From Pandoraea sp. (lineage in GTDB: Bacteria; Pseudomonadota; Gammaproteobacteria; Burkholderiales; Burkholderiaceae): DNA of 64,000 bases. The stretch spans positions 186,001-250,000 of the forward strand of contig NZ_SCSK01000035.1 in assembly GCF_004297875.1 (NCBI RefSeq). The letters run 5' to 3'. The position numbers and the translations under genes were made by a program. Positions 1 through 13,153 of this stretch are shown piece by piece. Under the pieces are notes generated by a model. It was not told the DNA's origin. It ran no database searches and was given only the letters and a program-made list of their open reading frames with translations. Positions within the stretch are counted from its first letter, which is position 1. Each line of letters opens with the position of its first letter.

Positions 1-752
1 TCATGCAGATTCATGGCGACGGTCCGGTACAAATGCTGGTGGTCGAGTGCAACTCCGACCTCATGATGCGTGCCACAGCCAAATATTCGCCTGACTTGCC
101 GGCCAATCCGACTCTGGCGCAAATGGTCAATGCCAATGGCAACGGCCGTTTCGCCATCACGCTCGACCCACACGACAGACGCCCCGGCCAGCAAGCGTAC
201 CAAGGCATCGTCCCGCTGGCCGACGAGAATGGCCCGCTCGATGACATGGCCGCGGTCCTGCGTCATTACATGTTGCATTCCGAGCAGCTCGATACCCATC
301 TTTGGCTGGCGGCCGATGAGCAGCAGGCAGTGGGCGTAATGTTGCAGCGCCTTCCCCGCGAGGGCGGCGGCGACGCACGCGCTGTTGCCCAGGAAGCCGA
401 GGATACCTGGGAGCGCGCATGCCACCTGGGTGCCACGCTCAAGCGCGAAGAAATGCTCTCGGTATCTGCCGATGACCTGTTGCATCGACTCTTCTGGCAG
501 GAGGACGTGCGCGTGTTCGAGCCGCAGCCGACCCACTTTCGCTGCACATGCTCACGCCGCGGCGTGGGCAATATGTTGCGCATGCTGGGTTGGGAGGAAG
601 TCAAGAGCATTCTGGACGAGCGCGAGAAGATCGATATCGACTGCGAGTTTTGCCGCCAGCACTATACGTTCGATGCCGTCGATGCGACGCAACTTTTCGC
701 AGGTGACAGGCTCTCAGCCGATGTGACCGTCGCCTCATCGCAGCGGCACTGA
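1..752 (+). CDS. hslO: Hsp33 redox-regulated chaperone, 5' end cut by window
   Basis: Cytoplasmic holdase chaperone of the Hsp33 family, activated by oxidation when its zinc site is lost. About 249 C-terminal residues are visible; the N-terminal part lies before base 1, so the true start is not seen. The C-terminal redox switch is intact: a CxC pair (about visible residues 181-183) followed by CEFC about 30 residues later gives the four zinc-binding cysteines. The gene ends 50 bases before a small lipoprotein gene on the same strand. The family call is firm. Only the missing N-terminus is unresolved. Confidence 0.93.
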   Translation, partial: MQIHGDGPVQMLVVECNSDLMMRATAKYSPDLPANPTLAQMVNANGNGRFAITLDPHDRRPGQQAYQGIVPLADENGPLDDMAAVLRHYMLHSEQLDTHLWLAADEQQAVGVMLQRLPREGGGDARAVAQEAEDTWERACHLGATLKREEMLSVSADDLLHRLFWQEDVRVFEPQPTHFRCTCSRRGVGNMLRMLGWEEVKSILDEREKIDIDCEFCRQHYTFDAVDATQLFAGDRLSADVTVASSQRH

Positions 753-803
753 GCAAACGCCGGTACCTGGCTGATGCTCCAGAAGATACCTCTCGGAAAT
801 TCG

Positions 804-1184
804 ATGAATGCCATCCAGACTTTCGTGACGGTTGGCCCTCGACGGCTGGCGCTGATGAGCCTTTGCGCCGCGGTGCTCGGCGGATGCGCGGCGCTGCCGC
901 CGCGCGGCGCGCCGATTCAGCGGTTGCCTGAAGGCGCTGCAGCCCGCCTGGCGCCGAAGTTGACGCCAGAACAAAGCAAAAAACTGACGGAGCTCGATGC
1001 TCGCCTGCTGCAGGAGCAGGAAGATGACATCCGCAACCGACACGCCTGGGCTGCTTACAATGCCGCCCTGCGCGACGCATGGAACGCAAATACCTATTAC
1101 TACGGCGGTTACGGGCCGTGGTTCGGACCTCGTTACGGGTTCGGTTACTACTATGGACCGAGCCCCTGGGGATGGGGCTGGTGA
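804..1184 (+). CDS. Small putative lipoprotein with Gly/Tyr-rich tail
   Basis: No family recognised. The protein is about 126 residues. It has a basic N-terminus, a hydrophobic stretch and a lipobox-like LGGC near residue 28, so it is probably an outer-membrane lipoprotein. The middle is charged and helical. The last 30 residues are dominated by Tyr, Gly, Trp and Pro (repeated YYYGG and YGFGYYYG-type runs). An upstream in-frame ATG at 774 would add 10 residues ahead of the signal peptide; 804 is preferred because the signal then begins normally. It lies 51 bases after hslO and converges with ftsB. Confidence 0.62.
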   Translation: MNAIQTFVTVGPRRLALMSLCAAVLGGCAALPPRGAPIQRLPEGAAARLAPKLTPEQSKKLTELDARLLQEQEDDIRNRHAWAAYNAALRDAWNANTYYYGGYGPWFGPRYGFGYYYGPSPWGWGW

Positions 1185-1198
1185 GTGCTTTTTCGAGG

Positions 1199-1612
1199 CT
1201 AGCGCTTGGCGTGCTCGCGATGGGGGTGCGTATGATTCGGTGCGGCTGCCTGATGCATCGACTGGGCAATTGCGTGAGGCGGTGATTGCCCCGCGGCGGC
1301 AGCCCCACTCGCCCCCCAGCGGAATGGATCGGCAGTACCGTCAGGCGCGACGAATTGCACAAAGACCTCGCCATCCTTGATCATGCCAAGTTCATAGCGC
1401 GCCCGCTCCTCGATCGCTGCGGTACCGTCCTTCAAATTCTGTACTTCGCCGGCCAGCCGGTCGTTGCGTTCCTTCAGCTGTTCGTTTTTCTGTTGTTGAA
1501 GAGCGAGCTGCTGCCGTAATTCACGGACGTGCAGCCACCCGCCGCTGCCGAACCAGAGCGGGTACTGGATCAGCGCCAGCAACAGAACCAGCACCAGGGT
1601 CACGAATCGCAT
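1199..1612 (-). CDS. ftsB: Cell division protein FtsB
   Basis: Bitopic inner-membrane divisome protein that pairs with FtsL and FtsQ through a periplasmic coiled coil. The start at 1612 puts a single membrane helix at residues 3-20. A Gln/Lys/Glu-rich coiled coil follows (about 28-70), then the FtsB core with the [12 protein letters not shown] stretch. At about 137 residues it is longer than E. coli FtsB (103) because of an Ala/His/Pro-rich tail after about residue 100. It lies 64 bases downstream of eno on the same strand, the arrangement usual in proteobacteria, and is probably cotranscribed with it. Confidence 0.92.
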   Translation of the reverse strand: MRFVTLVLVLLLALIQYPLWFGSGGWLHVRELRQQLALQQQKNEQLKERNDRLAGEVQNLKDGTAAIEERARYELGMIKDGEVFVQFVAPDGTADPFRWGASGAAAAGQSPPHAIAQSMHQAAAPNHTHPHREHAKR

Positions 1613-1676
1613 CGTGTTTGCTCTCGGGCAATCCACCCGCCCGGCCAAGGGGCAGGGCGGGTGCTAGGCACGCGTA

Positions 1677-2984
<1,308 letters not shown>

Positions 2985-3099
2985 TCAAATCGGCAAGATT
3001 AGCGAGTGACGCAAAATTTGCCAATCCCTGAGCCGCTATACCTGGTTTCGCTATCCGACCATGTTTCCGGTCGTAGCCGCTTCACGCATTAACCGCTTA

Positions 3100-3954
3100 T
3101 CAGTTGAAATCCCGTTCCAGAAATACGCCGCGCTTGACGACCTTATCGAGGTCCTTGAGCGACTCCAGCAAATCCTTCATGCGATGCAACGGCACGGCAT
3201 TCGGGCCGTCGGATCTGGCTTGCGCCGGATCCGGATGAGTTTCCATGAAAACTCCGGCCACGCCCACAGCAACTGCGGCGCGCGCCAGCACGGGCACGAA
3301 TTCGCGCTGCCCCCCCGAACTTGTGCCCTGGCCGCCCGGCAATTGCACCGAATGCGTTGCGTCGAACACCACGGGCGCGCCAGTCTCGCGCATGATCGCC
3401 AGCGAACGCATGTCGGACACCAGGTTGTTGTAACCGAACGAGGCGCCGCGCTCGCACGCCATGAAATTGTCTTCCGGCAGCCCGGCCTCGCGCGCCGCAT
3501 CGCGCGCCTTGGCGATCACGTTGACCATATCGTGAGGCGCGAGAAACTGCCCCTTCTTGATGTTGACCGGCTTGCCCGACTGCGCGCAAGCCCAGATGAA
3601 ATCGGTTTGGCGACACAGAAACGCCGGTGTCTGCAATACGTCGACCACCGCCGCCACCTCGGGCACTTCCTCCTCGGTGTGGACGTCGGTAAGCACCGGC
3701 ACGCCAATTTGCCGGCGTACTTCGTCCAGAACCTTCAAACCAGCGGCGCGGCCCGGCCCGCGAAACGACTTCCCGGAACTGCGGTTCGCCTTGTCGTAGG
3801 AAGACTTGTAAATAAAGGGGATATCCAGCGCCGCGCAGATTTCCTTCAGGGTCCCTGCTGTGTCGAGCGCCAATTGCTGAGACTCGACGACACAGGTCCC
3901 GGCAATCAGGAAAAAGGGACGCTCCAGCCCGACATCGAAACCGCATAATTTCAT
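3100..3954 (-). CDS. kdsA: 3-deoxy-D-manno-octulosonate 8-phosphate synthase
   Basis: Condenses phosphoenolpyruvate and arabinose 5-phosphate to KDO-8-phosphate, the first committed step to the lipopolysaccharide inner-core sugar KDO. Full length at 284 residues. Recognisable pieces are [12 protein letters not shown] at the N-terminus, [14 protein letters not shown], the FRGPG loop, [11 protein letters not shown], and [19 protein letters not shown] near the C-terminus. The pyrG stop is 22 bases upstream, so the two genes are probably on one transcript leading to eno. It makes this a Gram-negative chromosome. Confidence 0.98.
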   Translation of the reverse strand: MKLCGFDVGLERPFFLIAGTCVVESQQLALDTAGTLKEICAALDIPFIYKSSYDKANRSSGKSFRGPGRAAGLKVLDEVRRQIGVPVLTDVHTEEEVPEVAAVVDVLQTPAFLCRQTDFIWACAQSGKPVNIKKGQFLAPHDMVNVIAKARDAAREAGLPEDNFMACERGASFGYNNLVSDMRSLAIMRETGAPVVFDATHSVQLPGGQGTSSGGQREFVPVLARAAVAVGVAGVFMETHPDPAQARSDGPNAVPLHRMKDLLESLKDLDKVVKRGVFLERDFN

Positions 3955-3976
3955 GATCCGTCTCCCGGGTCGTATC

Positions 3977-5761
<1,785 letters not shown>

Positions 5762-5785
5762 TCAAAAGAGCCGTTCAAGCGACCG

Positions 5786-6613
5786 TCAGGCCGCCTCTGG
5801 CAAGTCGCGCGCGCCCCGCAACGCCTGCAACACCTCGCGCAAGCGCTCGGCGGTTTGCCCCGGTTGCTCCATCGGAAACAGATGGGTGCCGGGCACATAG
5901 CGCAGCCTCTCGCCGACCAGTTGCCGGGTCGCCGCCAGCCCCACTTGACGCAGCTCTTTGGAACGGGTGCCAGCCAGGAATCCGACCGGTACCGGTACAC
6001 CCCGCTGCACCCGTGCACCCAGCCGGCGCGGCAGCGTGCGGTAAATCCTGTATTCGATCTCGCGCTGAAACGCCAACGCCCGCTGTGCCCCCGAGCCGGT
6101 CGGCACCGTCCCGAAGGTAATGTAGTCGGCCAGCATATCTTCGTCCCAACGGGCGAAAACCGGCTTGGATTTGAAGTGCTGCCAGGCCGATTCCCAGTCA
6201 TCCCAATGGGTGCGGCGCGTGCGCGTGGCCCGCGCTGGCGACAAGCGATCGTAGAGGCCCGTCAATTGGCTCAAGCGAAGCAGGTGAACGCGCCACCCCG
6301 GCGCGACGATCGGCGAGTCGAGCATGACGACGCCGCGCACCCGTTGCGGCGCCCGCATGGCGGCCATCAGGCTGAGAAAACCGCCGAGCGAATGTCCGAC
6401 CAACCAGACCGGCTCGGTATATTCCCGCGCGAGTGTATCGACCAGCTCATCGCGCAAAAGCGTCCACTCCGGGGTTACCGGATAACGCTTGTCATGACCG
6501 ATGCGCTCGATCGCATGAACTTCGTAATCGTCCTCCAGCAAACGCCACAATTTCCGATACACGGACGACGGAAAGCCGTTGGCGTGTGAAAAATGAATGA
6601 TCTCCCGGGGCAT
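5786..6613 (-). CDS. Alpha/beta-fold hydrolase
   Basis: A single-domain alpha/beta hydrolase of about 275 residues. Visible features are an N-terminal HFSHANGFPSSVY (oxyanion-hole strand), the nucleophile elbow VGHSLGGFLSL around residue 95, a VVMLDSP strand, and a late GTHLFPMEQP that can supply the catalytic histidine. The substrate cannot be told. An alternative GTG start at 6631 would add six residues. The comEC stop lies 100 bases upstream and pyrG follows 150 bases downstream on the same strand. Confidence 0.85.
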   Translation of the reverse strand: MPREIIHFSHANGFPSSVYRKLWRLLEDDYEVHAIERIGHDKRYPVTPEWTLLRDELVDTLAREYTEPVWLVGHSLGGFLSLMAAMRAPQRVRGVVMLDSPIVAPGWRVHLLRLSQLTGLYDRLSPARATRTRRTHWDDWESAWQHFKSKPVFARWDEDMLADYITFGTVPTGSGAQRALAFQREIEYRIYRTLPRRLGARVQRGVPVPVGFLAGTRSKELRQVGLAATRQLVGERLRYVPGTHLFPMEQPGQTAERLREVLQALRGARDLPEAA

Positions 6614-6713
6614 GACGATAAGATGTTCCACAAAACGTCATTCTAGCGGCGCGAGCCCTTTGCGCGCCCCTTCTATCATAGAAGAAAGCATCCAATGTCA
6701 TGGCGCCGGCGAC

Positions 6714-9122
6714 TCAGCGTCCCATCCAGTACCTTCTCGCCTCCACGCGCCAGGCAGACGCCCGCAGCAAATCCCCCGCCGTCCTGAATTCGACGGCGCC
6801 ATGACGGGCGGTTTGAAAGGCCGTCGCACCGTGCGCGGCGTAGCGGGCGGTGACCGCCTCGCGCGGATGCCCGAAACGGTTGAGATAGCCCGCCTGGTAG
6901 ATCACATAGCCAGGCGACACGGCTGCGACAAACGCGGACGTCGAGGAGGTCAGGCTGCCGTGATGGGGCGCGACGACAATATCCGCCGCCAGCTGCTCGG
7001 CCGGCAGTCGAGCCAGCAGTTCGGCTTCCTGCGCACGCTCGATATCGCCGGGCAAAAGCGCCGCGTGCCGGTCGTTCGACACGCGCAACACGCAGCTGCG
7101 CCCATTGGGCCGGATCTTGCTCGAAGCCAGCGTCGCCGTGTCCGGATGCAGCATCTCGAAACGCACGCCGTCCCACACCCACGACTGGCCGTCGCGACAG
7201 GCACGATGACGGGACGAGCCGGCCACGATCGGATGCTCGGCCGCCAGCGAAGAGCGGGTCTCACTCACCCGCACGCCGGCCAGCACCGAGCCAGCGCCGC
7301 CGGCATGGTCGTCGTCCTGGTGACTGACCACCAGCATATCCAGGCGCTGGATACCATGCGCATACAGATACGGCACGATGACACGGGCACCCGCATCGAC
7401 AGCTGCGGACAGGCGCGGCCCGGTGTCGTACAACAGGCGGTGACCCGCCGTTTCGATCAGTACCGCCGTGCCCTGCCCGACGTCGAACGCCAGCAGGCGG
7501 AATTCACCGTCGGGGAGACGTTCGGGCGTACGAAGCAGCAGCGGCACCAGCAGCCCCGCCCCTGCCCAACGCATCGGCCAGCCACGCGGCGCCAGCAGCC
7601 ACGCTACGCCAGCGAGCGCCATCAGCGTCAGCCACAGCGGCGGGCGCGGCGCGCGCCAGACCGCCAGCGGCAGGCCATCGAGCCAGGCCAGCCACACCGT
7701 CAGCCACTCGATCAGAAGATGCGCGCCTTGCAGCAGCCAGGCGCCCAACGGCGCTGGCATCAACACGCCAGACAGCGCCATTGGCGTCACCAGCACGCTG
7801 ACCATTGGGATTGCCAGCGCATTGGCCAACGGTCCTACCACCGAGACCTGCGCGAACAACGCCAGCGTCAGCGGCACCATGCCAAGCGTGACGGCATATT
7901 GGACATGAGCCGCCTGTTGCAGGGTCCGCCAGCGTCCGCCAACGGAATCGCCCGCCAGCCGTACCGCATAAAGGATGGTCGATACGACACCGAACGAAAG
8001 CCAGAAGCCCGGCGCCAGGACCGCCCACGGATCGATAATCACCACCACCGCCAACGCCCAGCACATCACATGCGACGAGCCGCTGCGGCGACCGGCGCAG
8101 TATGCCAGCGCCACCACGCTCAGCATGTAGAGAGAACGCTGCGCCGGAATGCCGAAACCGGCCAAGGCGGCATAGCCCAATGCAGCCAGCAATCCCGCCA
8201 GCGCCGCCACGCGCCGGGCCGGCACCAGCAAGGGCCAAGCCGCTCCGGCGCGCGCCCGATAACGCCACAGCCAGCTGGCAGCGGCGGCGGCCAGCCCGCC
8301 GACCAGAGCGATATGCAGACCGGATATTGCCAGGAGATGGCTCACGCCAGTGCGCTGGAACAGTTGCCAGTCGGACTGAGCTATCTCGCGCTGATCGCCG
8401 ATCGTCAGTGCGCTGAGCACGCCCCCATAGCGGGCATCGGGCGGCAAGGCTTCGTGAATATGACGACGCAACTGATCGCGCCAGCGGGCCAGCGCATAGC
8501 GTACCGAAGGCACCGGCTCGGCCAGCAGCACGGGCGCCCGTCCCTTGCCGGTCCGCACGTAGCCGGTGGCGCGAATGCGCTTGGCCAGCAGCCAGGCCTC
8601 GTAATCGAATCCTTGGGGATTGGCGGTGCCGTGCGGCCGCTTGAGTCGTATCGTCAGGTGCCAGCGCTGCCCTGGTCGCACTTCGGGAAGGGCCGTCGCC
8701 GCACCTCGCCGCTCCGCATACCATGACAACTGCACATGACGCGGCACGACGTTCTCGGGCTGGCTGGTCTCGATATCGAAACCGAATCGCACCCCCTGCG
8801 CCAGTCGCGCCGGCAGCGATGACACGACGCCTACCACGGTCACATCTCGCCGCTCCCAGTCAGGGTCGAGCCCATCGGCCAAACGCCACTCCGCACGCAG
8901 AGCCGCCCAGGAAAAACCCAGCGCGGCGGCACACAGGACCAATACCCCGCGACAGACGTACCAGCCGAGGCGGCGGCACGCTCCAGGGTGCCAGCCCAGC
9001 GCGGCCAATCCAGCCACGACAGCCATCGCCATGCAAGCGAGAACGCCGTGCCGCGAGGGCAATTGGGCGCATTGCTGCAACGCCCAAACGCCGGCGGCGC
9101 CACCCAGCAAAACAAGTCGCAT
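6714..9122 (-). CDS. comEC: ComEC/Rec2 DNA-uptake channel protein
   Basis: Inner-membrane protein that carries transforming single-stranded DNA into the cytoplasm. The 802 residues match the family. In order: N-terminal hydrophobic helices and a DUF4131-like domain; the competence domain with HLLAISGLHIALVGG and many membrane segments (about residues 215-500); and a C-terminal metallo-beta-lactamase-like domain with VVSHQDDDHAGG and VVAPHHGS. Natural competence is implied only if the other com genes exist elsewhere. It lies 18 bases downstream of tatD. Confidence 0.95.
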   Translation of the reverse strand: MRLVLLGGAAGVWALQQCAQLPSRHGVLACMAMAVVAGLAALGWHPGACRRLGWYVCRGVLVLCAAALGFSWAALRAEWRLADGLDPDWERRDVTVVGVVSSLPARLAQGVRFGFDIETSQPENVVPRHVQLSWYAERRGAATALPEVRPGQRWHLTIRLKRPHGTANPQGFDYEAWLLAKRIRATGYVRTGKGRAPVLLAEPVPSVRYALARWRDQLRRHIHEALPPDARYGGVLSALTIGDQREIAQSDWQLFQRTGVSHLLAISGLHIALVGGLAAAAASWLWRYRARAGAAWPLLVPARRVAALAGLLAALGYAALAGFGIPAQRSLYMLSVVALAYCAGRRSGSSHVMCWALAVVVIIDPWAVLAPGFWLSFGVVSTILYAVRLAGDSVGGRWRTLQQAAHVQYAVTLGMVPLTLALFAQVSVVGPLANALAIPMVSVLVTPMALSGVLMPAPLGAWLLQGAHLLIEWLTVWLAWLDGLPLAVWRAPRPPLWLTLMALAGVAWLLAPRGWPMRWAGAGLLVPLLLRTPERLPDGEFRLLAFDVGQGTAVLIETAGHRLLYDTGPRLSAAVDAGARVIVPYLYAHGIQRLDMLVVSHQDDDHAGGAGSVLAGVRVSETRSSLAAEHPIVAGSSRHRACRDGQSWVWDGVRFEMLHPDTATLASSKIRPNGRSCVLRVSNDRHAALLPGDIERAQEAELLARLPAEQLAADIVVAPHHGSLTSSTSAFVAAVSPGYVIYQAGYLNRFGHPREAVTARYAAHGATAFQTARHGAVEFRTAGDLLRASAWRVEARRYWMGR

Positions 9123-9140
9123 CGATCCCGGGCAGTTGCG

Positions 9141-9944
9141 TCAGCAGGCGTTGGCGCCGGCAAGCACGGCGCGCAGACGCGGCAGTGCGGCATAGGCATT
9201 TTGCGTGGTCGCAGCCGCAAGGGCCTCGGGCGCGACGTCACGCAATCCGGCCAGAATCGCCGCCATGCGAGGCAACTCCCCGGGATCGTTGCGTTGCTTG
9301 TAGCGCCAGGCAGGAGGGATGTCCGGCGCGTCGGTCTCCATGACGAGCGACTCGAGCGGCAGTTCGGTCGCCAGGCGTCGAATTTGCAGCGCCCGTTCGA
9401 AGGTCAGCGCACCGCCGAAACCGAGCTTGAAGCCGCGCTCGATGAATGCCCCTGCCTGCTGGAAACTGCCATTGAACGCGTGGGCGATGCCGCCGCGCAC
9501 GTCGAAGCGCCGCAATTGCTTGAGCAATGCATCCTGCGAACGCCGTACGTGAAGAATGACCGGCAAGTCGAGCTCGCGCGCGATTTTCAATTGCTCGACG
9601 TAAAAGAAGTGCTGACGCTCGGCGTCGAGCCCTTCGACGAAGAAATCGAGACCGATCTCGCCGATCGCGACGAAGCGCGCATCCCCCAGCGCGGCTTGCG
9701 CGGCGTCGCGCAGCACTGCCAGGTCGGCCTCGGCCGCATGCGGCGTGTACATCGGATGAATTCCCAGCGCAAAGGCCCCACCGGCAAAGTGATGAGCGGT
9801 GTCGCGCGCGGCGCCGAAATTGTCGCGCGACACGGCTGGCACGACGATGCCCCGAACGCCCGCGCGTTCGGCAGCACTCAGTACCGCGTCGCGATCATCG
9901 TCGAATTCCCTGGCATCCAGGTGACAGTGCGTGTCGATCCACAT
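9141..9944 (-). CDS. tatD: TatD-family metal-dependent deoxyribonuclease
   Basis: TIM-barrel hydrolase of the TatD/YcfH type, 267 residues. Metal-binding motifs are visible: DTHCHLD at the N-terminus, IGEIGLDFF around residue 95, PVILHVR (about 130), GIAHAFNGS and MVMETDAPDIPP near residue 205. Family members have 3'-5' exonuclease activity and take part in DNA turnover or repair. It sits between lolD and comEC on one strand. Which TatD paralogue it is (YcfH or YjjV type) cannot be decided from sequence reading. Confidence 0.9.
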   Translation of the reverse strand: MWIDTHCHLDAREFDDDRDAVLSAAERAGVRGIVVPAVSRDNFGAARDTAHHFAGGAFALGIHPMYTPHAAEADLAVLRDAAQAALGDARFVAIGEIGLDFFVEGLDAERQHFFYVEQLKIARELDLPVILHVRRSQDALLKQLRRFDVRGGIAHAFNGSFQQAGAFIERGFKLGFGGALTFERALQIRRLATELPLESLVMETDAPDIPPAWRYKQRNDPGELPRMAAILAGLRDVAPEALAAATTQNAYAALPRLRAVLAGANAC

Positions 9945-10035
9945 GCGTCAAACTCCCATCGAAAACATTGTACGAGCGTGCGCCTTGCAGCGCACGCCGA
10001 ATTCGGGGGGGAGAGGCCACGGCGCAAGCGTGGCT

Positions 10036-10746
10036 TCAGGCAGACAGCACGCCGTCCTTCAAACGCAAAATGCGGTCGCAGCGATGCGCCAGATCAATAT
10101 CGTGCGTGACGATGACGAAGCTGGTATTGAGCCGCGTGCTCAAATCCAGCATCAGGGCAAAGACCGTGTCGGCGCTGCCTCCGTCGAGATTGCCGGTCGG
10201 TTCGTCGGCCAGCACGCATGCCGGGTGAGTCACCAGCGCTCGCGCCACCGCGACCCGTTGCCGCTCGCCGCCCGAAAGCTCGCTGGGCCGATGTTTGACG
10301 CGGCTGCCCAGACCGACTCGCTCGAGCATCGCCTGTGCCGCCGCGTGTGCCTCGGCAGTGTCCTGCCGGCGTATCAGCAGCGGCATCGCCACGTTGTCGA
10401 GCGCGTTGAACTCAGGCAGCAAATGGTGGAACTGATAGATGAAACCGAGCGAGCGATTGCGCAGGTCGGTTTTTTCCCGCTCACGCAAGGCCGTGAACGG
10501 CTGCCCGAGCAGCGACACATTGCCGCTCGTGGGTTCGTCCAGGCCACCCAGCACATGCAGCAGCGTGCTCTTGCCGGAGCCGGAGGAACCGACGATCGCG
10601 ACTTTCTCTCCATGCTTGATGTCGAGGTTGACGCCATGCAGTACGTTGACATTGAGTTGGCCCTGCTGAAAGGTCTTGTGCACGTCGCGCGCTTGCAACA
10701 CGATGTCGCCGCCCTCGCTGCCGGCCATCGGCTTGACATTATTCAT
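10036..10746 (-). CDS. lolD: Lipoprotein-releasing ABC transporter ATPase LolD
   Basis: Cytoplasmic ATPase of the LolCDE complex, which detaches outer-membrane lipoproteins from the inner membrane and passes them to LolA. Walker A is [12 protein letters not shown] (about residue 50), the signature is LSGGERQR, and Walker B is [12 protein letters not shown] with a following H-loop in VTHD. The start at 10746 overlaps the end of the upstream lolC/E gene by 8 bases, so translation is probably coupled. An earlier in-frame start at 10782 and a later Met are also possible. Confidence 0.95.
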   Translation of the reverse strand: MNNVKPMAGSEGGDIVLQARDVHKTFQQGQLNVNVLHGVNLDIKHGEKVAIVGSSGSGKSTLLHVLGGLDEPTSGNVSLLGQPFTALREREKTDLRNRSLGFIYQFHHLLPEFNALDNVAMPLLIRRQDTAEAHAAAQAMLERVGLGSRVKHRPSELSGGERQRVAVARALVTHPACVLADEPTGNLDGGSADTVFALMLDLSTRLNTSFVIVTHDIDLAHRCDRILRLKDGVLSA

Positions 10747-11992
10747 AGCGCAGAGCCTCCGCCGGCTTGACACGCGCAGCATGCCAGCTCGGGTAAATAG
10801 TCGCCAGCGAAGCGAGGATGAAGGAAATCACGCCGATACGGATGACATCGCCCGAGCGCAGGTCGGACGGCAGCTCGCTGATGAAATACACGCTTTGCGG
10901 CAAGAAATGGACATCGAACAGGCGCTCGATAAACGGCACGATGGTGCTGATATTGGCGGCAATCAGGCTACCGAAGCCGACGCCGAGCAGCGTCCCGATA
11001 AACCCGATCGTGACGCCCTGCACAATGAATATCTTCATGATCGACGACGGCTGCGCGCCCAGGGTGCGCAAAATCGCGATGTCGGCCTGCTTGTCGGTCA
11101 CGGTCATGACCAACGACGACACCAGATTGAACGCCGCCACAGCGATGATCAGCGTCAGGATGATGAACATCATGCGCTTCTCGGTCTGCACCGCGACGAA
11201 CCAGTTCTTGTTTTGCTGGGTCCAGTCTCGCACCCACAGATCGCCGGTGAGCGTGTGAGCCAACTGGCGTGCCACGATAGGCGCACGCTCCATGTCGTGG
11301 AGCTTGAGTCGTACGCCGGTCGGCCCACTCAACCGGTATAGCACCTCGGCATCCTTGATGTTGATAAGCGCCAGCGTGCTGTCGAACTCGTAGTGACCGG
11401 CCATGAAAATCCCGGCGACCGTGAATTGTTTGACACGCGGCAACATGCCGGCCGGTGTAATGGTTCCCTCTGGCGCCACCAGCGTTACTTTATCGCCCAC
11501 CTGAACACCCAGCGCCTCGGCCAGCTCCCGGCCCAGCACGATGCCGAAGCTGCCCGGTGTGAGCGAGCTCAGCGACCCCTGCTTCATATCCTTCGCGATC
11601 CCCGAGACGTTGGCCTCCGCGCTCGGCTCGACACCGCGCAGCACCACGCCACGCACGACATCGTCACGCGTGAGCATCGCCTGCTCGCCAACGTACGGCG
11701 CGGCGGCCATCACCTCCTTGTTGGTCAGCGCCTGGCTAGCCGTCAGGCGCCAATCGGGAATGCTGCCGTCAACGGAAAAGATCTCGATATGCGCGAGCAC
11801 CGAAAGCATGCGATCACGCACTTCCTTTTGAAAGCCGTTCATCACTGAAAGCACGATGATCAGCGCCGCCACGCCAAGCGCGATACCCGACATGGAAATC
11901 AGCGAAATGAAGGAAATGAAACTGTTGTTGGAAGATCGCTTGCCCGTGCGGGTGTAGCGCCAACCTATTTGCCATTCGTAGGGAAATTTCAA
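10739..11992 (-). CDS. lolC: Lipoprotein-releasing system permease (LolC/LolE)
   Basis: Inner-membrane permease of the lipoprotein-sorting ABC transporter, 417 residues. One membrane helix near the N-terminus (about 25-50, [19 protein letters not shown]) is followed by a large periplasmic domain (about 55-270). An FtsX-type block of three helices at the C-terminus includes the stretch with [14 protein letters not shown]. Only one permease gene is present here, so it may form a homodimer (LolF-like) rather than a LolC/LolE pair. It is transcribed ahead of lolD, with the two genes overlapping by 8 bases. Confidence 0.93.
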   Translation of the reverse strand: MKFPYEWQIGWRYTRTGKRSSNNSFISFISLISMSGIALGVAALIIVLSVMNGFQKEVRDRMLSVLAHIEIFSVDGSIPDWRLTASQALTNKEVMAAAPYVGEQAMLTRDDVVRGVVLRGVEPSAEANVSGIAKDMKQGSLSSLTPGSFGIVLGRELAEALGVQVGDKVTLVAPEGTITPAGMLPRVKQFTVAGIFMAGHYEFDSTLALINIKDAEVLYRLSGPTGVRLKLHDMERAPIVARQLAHTLTGDLWVRDWTQQNKNWFVAVQTEKRMMFIILTLIIAVAAFNLVSSLVMTVTDKQADIAILRTLGAQPSSIMKIFIVQGVTIGFIGTLLGVGFGSLIAANISTIVPFIERLFDVHFLPQSVYFISELPSDLRSGDVIRIGVISFILASLATIYPSWHAARVKPAEALRYE

Positions 11993-12070
11993 GCTTAACC
12001 TTGTTTTCTAGTAACTTGACGGTAGGGTATCGGCCTGCCAGGGCGCAGTTTGCCATACAATTCGCACACT

Positions 12071-13153
12071 ATGGATACACCCGCCCTACATCTGTTGGTG
12101 CCCTTCGCGCTGCCGCCGGCAGCCGAGGCGGCCGCGCTCGTTGCCGGATTGGAGTTGCCCGCACTGGAAAAGTTGCTGGCGCGCGCCAGTTTGGCCGACC
12201 ATCATGCGCCGGCCGACCCGTTTCAGCACACGCTGCCGCACGAGCGCTGGCTGGCCCGTACTTTTGGCCTGGCCGGGTCCGACGATCAGACGCCGCTGGC
12301 GCCATATATGTTGCTCGCCGATGGAGGCGTCCCCGGTGAGCGCATGTGGTTTTGCGCGCAGCCGGTGCACATTCACATCGCGCGCGATCATCTGGTATTG
12401 ACCGATCCGTCGGATCTCGAACTCACCGCCCCGGATGCCGCCGCCCTGCACGCGGCAGCGCTGCCGCTGATGGCCGGTGACGCCACCTTGATCGCCCCGC
12501 CCGACACCCGCCCGGCACGCTGGTATCTGGCCGACGACGCGCTCGGCGTCCTGCATACGACTTCGTTGATGCGCGCCTGCGGCCATAATATCGACATCTG
12601 GATGCCCACCGGCGACGGCGCCCGTGCCTGGCTAAAATTACAGAACGAAATCCAGATGACCTGGTTCGACCATCCGGTCAACGCGCACCGCGAAGCAATC
12701 GGTCTGCCGCCGGTGAATTCCCTCTGGCTGTACGGCGGCGGCGCGCTCGCCCCGGCCGGCGCGCCTGGCCGACATCTTGCGGCGGTGCACAGCGACAACC
12801 CGGCAACGCGAGGACTGGCGTTGCACCGCGGCATTCCCGTCAGCCCGCCGGCCGACGACTGCCTGGTACCGGCGGCGTTGCCGGCAGGCACCACGCTGGT
12901 CGAACTGAGCGAGCTTGCCGGCCACTTTATACGCCAGGATTGGGCGCGCTGGCGTGACGCACTGGTACGCCTGGAAAACGCCTGGTTCGCCCCGGCGCTG
13001 GCGCAATTGGAGCAAGGTGATCTGACGGGCCTGAGCCTGACGCTGTGTGGCGACACCCAGGAAGTGACCCTGCTGGCCCGACGCGGCGATCTGCGCAAAT
13101 TCTGGCGCCGCGGCCCCCTGGCGAGCCGGCTGGCCGGCCTGAGCGCGATATGA
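12071..13153 (+). CDS. RpfE-like conserved protein upstream of recJ
   Basis: About 360 residues from the ATG at 12071. It resembles the conserved protein found next to recJ in betaproteobacteria and Xanthomonas (called RpfE or a phosphoglycerate-mutase-like protein in databases); this is recognition of context and style, not of a catalytic motif. It is rich in Ala, Leu and Pro, with no signal peptide or membrane helix, and contains a conserved-looking VNSLWLYGGGAL stretch around residue 220. The stop codon overlaps the recJ start (ATGA), so the two are translationally coupled. Function unknown. Confidence 0.7.
   Translation: MDTPALHLLVPFALPPAAEAAALVAGLELPALEKLLARASLADHHAPADPFQHTLPHERWLARTFGLAGSDDQTPLAPYMLLADGGVPGERMWFCAQPVHIHIARDHLVLTDPSDLELTAPDAAALHAAALPLMAGDATLIAPPDTRPARWYLADDALGVLHTTSLMRACGHNIDIWMPTGDGARAWLKLQNEIQMTWFDHPVNAHREAIGLPPVNSLWLYGGGALAPAGAPGRHLAAVHSDNPATRGLALHRGIPVSPPADDCLVPAALPAGTTLVELSELAGHFIRQDWARWRDALVRLENAWFAPALAQLEQGDLTGLSLTLCGDTQEVTLLARRGDLRKFWRRGPLASRLAGLSAI

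Noticed and set aside
6597..8726. 709-codon open frame on the plus strand
   Set aside because: Antisense to comEC and part of the hydrolase gene; composition is Arg/Gln/His-rich and has no domain.
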